Notes under the pieces: model-generated | Databases searched by the model: none | What the model was told of the DNA's origin: nothing | What the model saw: only the letters and a program-made list of their open reading frames with translations | Translations under genes and position numbers: made by a program | Shown: one piece after another, positions 6,733 to 11,038 of the stretch | How positions within the stretch are numbered: the first letter of the stretch is position 1 | Layout of the letters: each line of letters opens with the position of its first letter | NCBI GenBank assembly: GCA_035940955.1 | Contig: DASZEJ010000064.1 | Span: 1-11,038 of the forward strand | Direction: 5' to 3' | Source: CADCVT01 sp035940955 | GTDB lineage: Bacteria; Actinomycetota; Thermoleophilia; Solirubrobacterales; Solirubrobacteraceae | Length of the DNA stretch: 11,038 nt

Positions 6733-7406
6733 CGCAGGAACAGCATCCCGTCCCCCTCGAGCACCCAGACGAGCTCGAGGGGGACGGGCTCGCCCGGCCC
6801 CGCCGCCTCGACGATGGTGAGCGGGGCCGGCCCGTTGGCGAGCAGGGGAGAGATCGTGAGGAAGAGCTCGTCGACGACCCCCTCGGCGAGCAGCGCGGCG
6901 TTCAGCGTCGGGCCGCCCTCGCACAGCACCGAGCGCACGCCGTGCTCCTCGCGCGCGCGGCGCAGCGCGCGCGAGGGCAGCGCGGCGTCCTCGTGGTCGT
7001 AGGTGAGCAGGCGCGCCTCGGGGTCGGTGAAGAGCGGGATGTCGTCGGGGAAGTCGCCGCGGCGGCTGCAGACGAGCGCGTACGGCTCGGGGTGCAGGCC
7101 GCGCGCGCGCCGCTGGGCCTGGCGCTCAGGGCTGCGGGCCATCCGCCCGTAGCGCTCGGCGCGCAGGGTCCCCGTGCCGACCATCACCGCGTCGACCATC
7201 GTCCTGAGCGTGTGGAACACGTCCCGGTCGGCCTCGCCGGACAGCCCCTCGGTCCGGCCCTCGACCGTCGCGTGCCCGTCGGCGCTCGCGACCATGTTGA
7301 CGACCAGGTACGGCCGGTCGGGCGGCGCCAGCTCGTTGAAGTCGACGTCCGCGAACGCGTCGAGCGCGGACACCGGCGCCGAATCGGGGTCAAGGCGCCG
7401 CAGCAC
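6708..7406 (-). CDS. RibD C-terminal-type (dihydrofolate-reductase-fold) reductase
   Basis: A 232-residue protein consisting of the RibD_C reductase domain alone, with no deaminase domain. Its marks are YLVVNMVASADGHATVEGRT (33-52), DAVMVGTGTLRAERYG (72-87) and VRSVLCEGGPTLNAALLAEG (157-176), followed by VDELFLTISPLLA. The family reduces the ribosylaminouracil intermediate of riboflavin synthesis with NADPH. Many stand-alone actinobacterial copies have unknown substrates, and no other rib genes are visible here. The frame is open to 7703, but the upstream part is antisense to the next gene. I choose the GTG at 7404-7406 because a TAGGGT hexamer sits 8 nt before it and the protein then starts VLRRLDPD. 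The 3' end overlaps the MMPL gene and contains a perfect 16-bp inverted repeat. Confidence 0.85.
   Translation of the reverse strand: MLRRLDPDSAPVSALDAFADVDFNELAPPDRPYLVVNMVASADGHATVEGRTEGLSGEADRDVFHTLRTMVDAVMVGTGTLRAERYGRMARSPERQAQRRARGLHPEPYALVCSRRGDFPDDIPLFTDPEARLLTYDHEDAALPSRALRRAREEHGVRSVLCEGGPTLNAALLAEGVVDELFLTISPLLANGPAPLTIVEAAGPGEPVPLELVWVLEGDGMLFLRYAVARAG
6747..6788 (+). terminator. Perfect 16-bp hairpin downstream of the MMPL gene, inside the opposing reductase gene
   Basis: CCCGTCCCCCTCGAGC (6747-6762) and GCTCGAGGGGGACGGG (6773-6788) are exact reverse complements separated by 10 nt. On the plus strand the stem begins 14 nt after the MMPL stop, the usual place for a terminator hairpin. 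No T-tract follows. On the minus strand the same bases encode PVPLE (from residue 207) and LEGDG (ending at residue 220) of the reductase. It is the strongest inverted repeat I found in the window. Confidence 0.6.
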
Positions 7407-7414
7407 GGACCGCC

Positions 7415-7420
7415 ACCCTA
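7415..7420 (-). promoter_or_regulatory. -10 hexamer (TAGGGT) for the RibD-like gene, leaderless
   Basis: On the minus strand TAGGGT matches TANNNT and ends 8 nt before the GTG start at 7406, with no ribosome binding site between. It forms one arm of a 7-bp inverted repeat (7415-7421 with 7436-7442) whose other arm is the -10 box of the divergent gene. Confidence 0.6.
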
Positions 7421-7436
7421 CGCGGTCGCCAGCCGG

Positions 7437-7442
7437 TAGGGT
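7437..7442 (+). promoter_or_regulatory. -10 hexamer (TAGGGT) for the four-helix membrane protein/glpX operon, leaderless
   Basis: TAGGGT ends 7 nt before the GTG at 7450 and is the same hexamer as the opposing promoter in this 43-bp gap. With a 17-bp spacer its -35 region would lie on the other promoter's -10 box, so firing in the two directions should compete. Confidence 0.6.
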
Positions 7443-7449
7443 CCGCGAC

Positions 7450-7956
7450 GTGGCCACCGCACAGCAGGAGCGGCAGGAGAAGCAGAAGAGCGCCCGGGCG
7501 TCCAAGCGGCTCACGTGGCACGAGATCGTCGCCATGGCCGGCGCGGTCCTGCTCGCGATCGGGCTGTTCCTGCCGTGGTACAAGGCGGAGGGGCCGGCCG
7601 CGGAGATCGTCCCGGGGCAGCGCAAGGCCGGCGACTTCACCGGCTGGGAGGTCCACGACATCCAGCGCTGGCTGCTCCTCGCCGCGGCGGTCGCGCCGTT
7701 CATCCTGGCCTACATCGTCGTGCGCGGGCACAGCCTGTCGTGGGCGCGCGGCGAGATGACCGCGGTGACCTCGATCGCCGCGTTCGGCTTCATCGTCTAC
7801 GACGGCGTCATCGACCGGCCGGGCGAGGTGTCCGGCCTCGTCGGCCTGCAGTGGGGCTGGTTCGTCCCGCTCGCCGGCGTCGTCGCGATGCTCGTCGGGT
7901 CGGCCCTGCGGGCGTCCGAGGTCGAGCGCGCGCGCAAGCCGCCGGGCGTCCTCTAG
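7450..7956 (+). CDS. Four-helix integral membrane protein of unknown function
   Basis: A 168-residue protein I cannot assign to a named family. A charged, Gln/Lys/Arg-rich cytosolic N-terminus (1-22) is followed by four predicted helices at about 26-43, 73-92, 102-119 and 129-151, then a basic tail. The first helix ends in LFLPWYK, and GWEVHDIQRW precedes the second. Small actinobacterial four-helix proteins often share this LPWY-then-GW layout, but their role is unknown. The GTG start is set by the TAGGGT hexamer 7 nt upstream; the frame is open further upstream only as antisense to the reductase gene. glpX begins 3 nt after its stop, so the two are almost certainly transcribed and translated together. 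Confidence 0.8.
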   Translation: MATAQQERQEKQKSARASKRLTWHEIVAMAGAVLLAIGLFLPWYKAEGPAAEIVPGQRKAGDFTGWEVHDIQRWLLLAAAVAPFILAYIVVRGHSLSWARGEMTAVTSIAAFGFIVYDGVIDRPGEVSGLVGLQWGWFVPLAGVVAMLVGSALRASEVERARKPPGVL

Positions 7957-7959
7957 CGC

Positions 7960-8991
7960 ATGGCCGGGATCGAGCACCACGTCCTGGAGCCGCCCGGGGC
8001 GGGCGACGGGCGCCCGGACCGGAACCTGGCGCTCGAGCTGGTCCGCGTGACCGAGGCGGCGGCGCTGGCCGCCGCGCGGCTCGTCGGCATGGGCGACAAG
8101 AACGCCGCCGACCAGGCCGCGGTCGACGCGATGCGCCTCGTGCTCGACACGGTCGAGATGGACGGCGTCGTCGTCATCGGGGAGGGCGAGAAGGACGAGG
8201 CCCCGATGCTCTACAACGGCGAGCACATCGGCACCGGCGCCGCGCCGCAGGTCGACATCGCGGTCGACCCGCTGGAGGGCACGACGCTGACGGCCAAGGG
8301 CATGCCGAACGCGCTGTCGGTCATCGGCCTGGCCGAGCGCGGCTCGATGTTCGACCCGGGCCCGTGCGTCTACATGATGAAGATGGCCGGCGGCCCCGAG
8401 ATCGCCGACTGCCTGGACCTCGACCGCCCGCTGGGCGACACGCTGCGGCTCGTCGCGGAGCGCAAGGCGTGCGACATCCGCGACGTGATGGTCGTCGTGC
8501 TCGACCGCCCGCGCCACGAGGACGGCATCCGCGAGATCCGCGAGGCGGGCGCGCGCGTGCGGCTGATCTCCGACGGGGACGTGTCGGCGGCGATGCTGGC
8601 GGTGAGCGAGAACTCCCCGGTCGACCTGCTGTGGGGCGTCGGCGGCACGCCGGAGGGCGTCATCTCCGCCTGCGCGCTGAAGTGCATGGGCGGCCAGCTC
8701 GTCGGCCGGCTGTGGCCGCGCGACGAGGACGAGCGCCGCGCCGCGCTCGAAGCCGGCTACGACCTCGACCGCCAGCTCACCGTCGACGACCTCGTCCGCT
8801 CCGACGACTGCTTCTTCTCGGCGACGGGCGTGACCGACGGCGACGTGCTGCAGGGCGTCCGCTACGCGGGCAAGACCGGCGCGACGACCGAGTCCCTCGT
8901 CATGCGCTCACGCTCCGGAACGGTCCGCCGCGTCGCGGCGCGCCACGACCGTTCGAAGCTGCGAACGATCACCGGGTCGCGGTACGGCTAG
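7960..8991 (+). CDS. glpX: Fructose-1,6-bisphosphatase class II (GlpX)
   Basis: A 343-residue cytosolic enzyme that removes the 1-phosphate from fructose 1,6-bisphosphate in gluconeogenesis; some homologues also act on sedoheptulose bisphosphate. It aligns by eye along its length with E. coli GlpX. The metal and catalytic residues are present: Asp51 (GDKNAADQAAVDAM), Glu75 (VIGEGEKDEAPMLY), Asp103 and Glu106 (VDPLEGTT), and Glu232 (GGTPEGV). SATGVTDGD (287-295) and the C-terminal TTESLVMR-RSGTVRR block are also kept. Some 20 extra N-terminal residues precede RNLALELVRVTEAAA, where the E. coli protein begins. It is the second gene of a unit with the four-helix membrane protein and has no ribosome site of its own. 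Its stop TAG overlaps the stop of the convergent small gene. Confidence 0.96.
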   Translation: MAGIEHHVLEPPGAGDGRPDRNLALELVRVTEAAALAAARLVGMGDKNAADQAAVDAMRLVLDTVEMDGVVVIGEGEKDEAPMLYNGEHIGTGAAPQVDIAVDPLEGTTLTAKGMPNALSVIGLAERGSMFDPGPCVYMMKMAGGPEIADCLDLDRPLGDTLRLVAERKACDIRDVMVVVLDRPRHEDGIREIREAGARVRLISDGDVSAAMLAVSENSPVDLLWGVGGTPEGVISACALKCMGGQLVGRLWPRDEDERRAALEAGYDLDRQLTVDDLVRSDDCFFSATGVTDGDVLQGVRYAGKTGATTESLVMRSRSGTVRRVAARHDRSKLRTITGSRYG

Positions 8992-8997
8992 CGCGAC
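8976..8997. terminator. Hairpin spanning the shared stop codons of glpX and the 65-aa gene
   Basis: GTCGCG (8976-8981) and CGCGAC (8992-8997) are perfect 6-bp arms with a 10-nt loop that contains the CTAG in which both genes stop. Being symmetric and centred on a convergent junction, it could act in both directions. There is no T-tract, and the stem is short for such GC-rich DNA. Confidence 0.3.
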
Positions 8998-9185
8998 GGC
9001 GGCGGCTCGCTGCGGATCAGGTTCGCCGTCAGCGTGCCGGACAGCCCGCCGAAGACGATCGCCACCACGACCGGCGACGCGTCGATCGCCACCACGACGC
9101 CGGTGGCGACCGCCAGGGCCGCCGAGAAGGCGATCACGAATCGCCAGCGCACCATGGCGATGATGTCCACGAACGCCTGCCTCAT
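8988..9185 (-). CDS. Small two-helix membrane protein, 65 aa, second of a coupled pair
   Basis: A 65-residue protein of unknown function with a short amphipathic start (MRQAFVDIIAMVRWR), two predicted helices at about 15-34 and 37-58, and a short tail ending EPPPSR. The tight turn (AIDAS) between the helices suggests a hairpin in the membrane. Its ATG overlaps the TGA of the 68-aa gene (ATGA, 9182-9185), so translation is coupled. Codon third positions are nearly all G/C, supporting a real gene despite the size. Its stop lies inside CTAG 8988-8991, shared with glpX on the other strand. The hydrophobic small-protein form could suggest a subunit, a membrane regulator or a toxin-like peptide, but nothing decides among these. 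Confidence 0.65.
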   Translation of the reverse strand: MRQAFVDIIAMVRWRFVIAFSAALAVATGVVVAIDASPVVVAIVFGGLSGTLTANLIRSEPPPSR

Positions 9186-9388
9186 CGCGCGACCTCGATC
9201 ACGATCCACATCATCGTAGAGAAGTATGCCGCCACGACCGACGCGACCCCGGCGGCCGCACCGACGTGCTCGAAGATCGACGCGAGGTCGTTCGGGGCGC
9301 GGAAGAGAGCGATGCCGCCGAACAGGATGCTCAGCAGCACGGTCCATCCGAGGTACAGGTCGCTCAGCGAGAGTTCTTCGAGCCTCAC
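9182..9388 (-). CDS. Small two-helix membrane protein, 68 aa, first of a coupled pair
   Basis: A 68-residue protein of unknown function. An acidic N-terminus (VRLEELSLSD) is followed by two predicted helices at about 11-30 and 43-64 joined by a short loop (APNDLASIFEHVG). The GTG start at 9386-9388 is set by a TACGGT hexamer 7 nt upstream; the longer open frame to 10036 is antisense or out of frame with the 243-aa gene. Codon use is GC-rich but slightly less extreme than in neighbours (gaa, gga, gct, tct and cga occur). The stop overlaps the ATG of the 65-aa gene. Two similar-sized, two-helix proteins made in equal order suggest a hetero-oligomeric membrane complex, which is inference. Confidence 0.65.
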   Translation of the reverse strand: MRLEELSLSDLYLGWTVLLSILFGGIALFRAPNDLASIFEHVGAAAGVASVVAAYFSTMMWIVIEVAR

Positions 9389-9395
9389 GCGGCGG

Positions 9396-9401
9396 ACCGT
9401 A
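9396..9401 (-). promoter_or_regulatory. -10 hexamer (TACGGT) for the small membrane-protein pair, leaderless
   Basis: On the minus strand TACGGT matches TANNNT and ends 7 nt before the GTG at 9388, with no Shine-Dalgarno sequence. It overlaps an 8-bp palindrome CCGTACGG (9397-9404) that could bind a regulator. No convincing -35 box is seen. Confidence 0.5.
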
Positions 9402-9429
9402 CGGACGCAGGTGTGACGCGACTGCGCAC

Positions 9430-9453
9430 GCTCGCACCGAATCCGGCACGAGC
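9430..9453 (-). terminator. Hairpin just after the 243-aa gene
   Basis: Read as minus-strand RNA, the 24 nt fold into a 10-bp stem with a GAUU loop: five Watson-Crick pairs (GCUCG/CGAGC), two G-U wobbles, then three more pairs (CCG/CGG). On the plus strand the two wobbles become mismatches, so the fold favours the minus-strand transcript. It starts 6 nt beyond the stop at 9460-9462 and precedes the promoter of the small membrane-protein pair. There is no U-tract, so it would be a GC-type terminator or a 3'-end stabiliser. Confidence 0.45.
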
Positions 9454-9459
9454 TCGCTC

Positions 9460-10191
9460 CTACCGCGTTACCGGCTCCCCGAGGTCCTCGCGCTCGCGCG
9501 CGGGGACCGGGTCGGGCAGCTCGTCGATGCGCGCGAAGCGGCCGACGCGGGACTCGTCGAGGTCGAGGCGGGCGAGGCTGCGGAGGAAGCCGTGGGTGAC
9601 GAGGACGTGGATGCGCGACTGGGTGTTCTCGTAGGCCCAGCGGCTGACCCCGAAGGCGATCGCGGGGTAGAAGTTCGCGACCTCGACCTCGACGTGGGCG
9701 ATCGCGTACCCGGGCTTGTCGTACGGGCGGCGCTGGACGTCGATCTCCAGGTACCCGCGCCCGCCGCGGCCCGCCGCGGCGACGAGCACGCCCTTCTCGA
9801 TCCGCCACCGCACGATCCCCCGCTGGGCGTCCATCTCGTACTCCGGCGCGTGGAACGACAGCAGCGGGACGAGGCCGAACAGCTTCACGTCGCGCCCGTC
9901 CTCCCGGTACTTGACCTGGATCGTCTGCAGCGTCACGCGGGTGAGGAAGCGCCAGTACGTGCGCGCGAGGCGCTCGAGGTGCATCGGGCTCCAGATCGCG
10001 TCGAGCGCCTCCGCAGGCATGACGAGGTCGGCGCACTGGACGCTCGTCACCGCGCCGGTCTGCGGGTCGATCCGCGTGTGCTCCGGCGGGCTGACGATGA
10101 GCGCCTGCGCCACCCGCCTGCGGCGCCGCGCGAAGGCCCGCGCCAGCACGGCGGCCGCGGCGGCGACGGCGACGGCGAGCGCGTAGGTCAT
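9460..10191 (-). CDS. Membrane-anchored protein of unknown function coupled to the NmrA-like gene
   Basis: A 243-residue protein I cannot name. An N-terminal helix (about 3-21, mostly Ala/Val/Leu) followed by ARRRRR anchors it, with the basic side probably cytosolic. The rest is a soluble domain with alternating strands: LARTYWRFLTRVTLQTIQVKY (75-95), KLFGLVPLLSFHAPEYEM (103-120), GIVRWRIEKGVLV (125-137), GYLEIDVQRR (146-155), and a C-terminal block FYPAIAFGVSRWAYENTQSRIHVLVTHGFLRSL (174-206). The order of a charged mid-strand, a G-x-L-E-I/F strand and a final W-Y...H helix loosely recalls DUF2867, a domain often fused behind NmrA-like SDRs, but I would not assign it from this. Its ATG overlaps the stop of the NmrA-like gene (ATGA, 10188-10191), so the two are made together. 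Confidence 0.75.
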   Translation of the reverse strand: MTYALAVAVAAAAAVLARAFARRRRRVAQALIVSPPEHTRIDPQTGAVTSVQCADLVMPAEALDAIWSPMHLERLARTYWRFLTRVTLQTIQVKYREDGRDVKLFGLVPLLSFHAPEYEMDAQRGIVRWRIEKGVLVAAAGRGGRGYLEIDVQRRPYDKPGYAIAHVEVEVANFYPAIAFGVSRWAYENTQSRIHVLVTHGFLRSLARLDLDESRVGRFARIDELPDPVPAREREDLGEPVTR

Positions 10192-11038
10192 CCGAGCGCG
10201 GCGCGCACCGCGTCGTCGAACCCGAGCGGGGCGTCGTTGACGCCGGGCGGGGGAGGGGTCTTCACGGTCATCTCGGCCGCCAAGCCTTCCACCAACGGCA
10301 CGACGAGCGCCAGGTCGACGCCGGTGACGAGCCGCACCCAGTACGAGCTGAGCCGCGGCGTCAGCACCGGGACGGGGACGACCACCCGCGGGCGCAGCCC
10401 GCGCAGGCGCGCCACGCGCTCCACCATCTCGCGGTAGGTGAGGACGTCGGCGCCGCCGAGCTGCACCTCCGCGGGCGGGTCGTCGTGTGCGGCGAGCGCC
10501 GCGAGCGCGCCGACGACGTCACGAACGGCGATCGGCTGGCTTCGGGTGTCGAGCCAGCGCGGCGTGACCATGGCCGGGAGCCGCTCGGTCAGCTTGCGCA
10601 GCATCACGAACGACGCGCTGCCCGCGCCGATGACCATCGCGGCGCGCGCGTGCACGGTCGGCACGTGCTCGGCGAGGATCGCGGCGACCTCCTCGCGGCT
10701 GCGCAGGTGCTCCGACGCGGCGCCCTCCAGCCCGCCGAGGTAGACGACCCGGCGGACGCCGGCGCGCCGGGCGGCCTCCCCGAACGTGCGCGCGCCGCGC
10801 CGGTCGCGCTCGGCGAAGTCTCCCCTCGCGCCCATCGCGTGGACGAGGTAGTAGGCGACGTCGACGCCGTCGAGCGCGCGGTCGAGCCCCGCGCCGGACA
10901 CCACGTCGCCCCTGACGACCTCGACGGGTAAGCTCGCGCGGGCCGGATCGCGAGCAAGAGCCCGCACGTTGCGGTCGCCGAGCTGCTCGATCAGGCGGCC
11001 GCCGACGTATCCCGTCGCTCCGGTCACCAGAATGGTCT
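10188..11038 (-). CDS. NmrA/YbjT-like NAD(P)-binding atypical SDR (N-terminus beyond the window)
   Basis: About 282 residues are visible. The frame remains open through the right edge, reading TILVTGATGYVGGRLIEQL, so the true start lies outside; the internal GTG at 11025-11027 would cut into the first beta-strand of the Rossmann fold. TGATGYVG is the dinucleotide motif. Later blocks are VDVAYYLVHAMG, RAGVRRVVYLGGL, SEHLRSREEVAAIL, IGAGSASFVMLRKLTERLP, VTPRWLDTRSQPIAVRDVV and PVPVLTPRLSSYWVRLVTGV. They mark the atypical/extended SDR group with NmrA and YbjT, in which the YxxxK pair is lacking, so it may be a redox sensor or act on an unknown substrate. Many actinobacterial relatives carry a C-terminal DUF2867 domain; this one ends at DDAVRAALG without it, and the coupled 243-aa gene follows. 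Confidence 0.85.
   Translation of the reverse strand, partial: TILVTGATGYVGGRLIEQLGDRNVRALARDPARASLPVEVVRGDVVSGAGLDRALDGVDVAYYLVHAMGARGDFAERDRRGARTFGEAARRAGVRRVVYLGGLEGAASEHLRSREEVAAILAEHVPTVHARAAMVIGAGSASFVMLRKLTERLPAMVTPRWLDTRSQPIAVRDVVGALAALAAHDDPPAEVQLGGADVLTYREMVERVARLRGLRPRVVVPVPVLTPRLSSYWVRLVTGVDLALVVPLVEGLAAEMTVKTPPPPGVNDAPLGFDDAVRAALG

Noticed and set aside
3805..6924. Minus-strand open frame of 1039 codons opposite the cupin, VOC and MMPL genes
   Set aside because: Antisense shadow rich in Arg, Asp, His and Gln. The plus-strand frames encode clear families.
5571..7439. Plus-strand open frame running from inside MMPL through the reductase region
   Set aside because: Wrong-frame shadow; it contains no domain, and the MMPL and RibD-like frames explain the sequence.
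7407..7703. Longer N-terminus for the RibD-like reductase up to an ATG at 7703
   Set aside because: The extension is antisense to the four-helix membrane protein and reads as low-complexity non-domain sequence. The GTG at 7406 has a proper TAGGGT box.
7515..9416. Plus-strand open frame of 633 codons across glpX and the small membrane genes
   Set aside because: Wrong frame relative to the four-helix protein and glpX, with low-complexity Arg/Gly composition.
9226..10437. Plus-strand open frame opposite the 243-aa gene
   Set aside because: Antisense shadow. The minus strand has a membrane anchor, strand pattern and ATGA coupling that indicate the true gene.
1..11038. tRNA, rRNA, CRISPR arrays, insertion sequences, attachment sites
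   Set aside because: I looked for regularly spaced repeats, transposase or integrase motifs and cloverleaf-like segments and saw none. Gene content and composition are uniform, with no sign of a mobile island.

Overview
The window is a very GC-rich stretch with coding on both strands and almost no spare DNA. Codon third positions are nearly all G or C. The gene types and this codon use suggest a high-GC actinobacterium. A deep-branching lineage such as Thermoleophilia/Solirubrobacterales would fit, but that is an impression from protein style and not a proven placement. I see no rRNA, tRNA, CRISPR array, transposase, integrase or plasmid function. This is ordinary chromosome with some neat regulatory architecture, not an obvious mobile island.

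Layout, left to right. The 3' end of a membrane-protein gene (+) meets a secreted penicillin-acylase-family Ntn hydrolase (-). Upstream of the acylase on the same strand is a short-chain dehydrogenase of the HSD17B10-like 3-hydroxyacyl-CoA dehydrogenase type. The dehydrogenase diverges, across only 31 bp, from a cupin + VOC/glyoxalase-fold gene pair. Next comes a 719-residue MMPL/RND-type exporter (+), whose 3' end overlaps that of a RibD-C-type reductase (-). The reductase diverges, across 43 bp, from a two-gene unit of a four-helix membrane protein and class II fructose-1,6-bisphosphatase (glpX). Converging on glpX is a pair of tiny two-helix membrane proteins (68 and 65 aa). The right end holds a translationally coupled pair: a membrane-anchored protein of unknown function (243 aa) and an NmrA/YbjT-like NAD(P)-binding protein cut by the window edge.

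Two themes run through the window. First, five gene starts (SDR, cupin, RibD-like, four-helix membrane protein, 68-aa protein) each have a TANNNT hexamer ending 7-8 nt before the start codon and no Shine-Dalgarno sequence. This is the signature of leaderless actinobacterial transcripts. Four of the five lie back-to-back in two divergent promoters built on inverted repeats, so RNA polymerase probably cannot occupy both sides at once. Second, gene ends are packed. Two convergent pairs overlap (25 bp and 4 bp), two pairs share ATGA start/stop overlaps, and a perfect 16-bp hairpin that may terminate the MMPL transcript is written inside the coding sequence of the opposing gene.

No clearly new multi-gene system stands out. 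The least explained items are the coupled 68/65-aa membrane-protein pair, the 243-aa protein coupled to the NmrA-like gene, and the four-helix protein in front of glpX.
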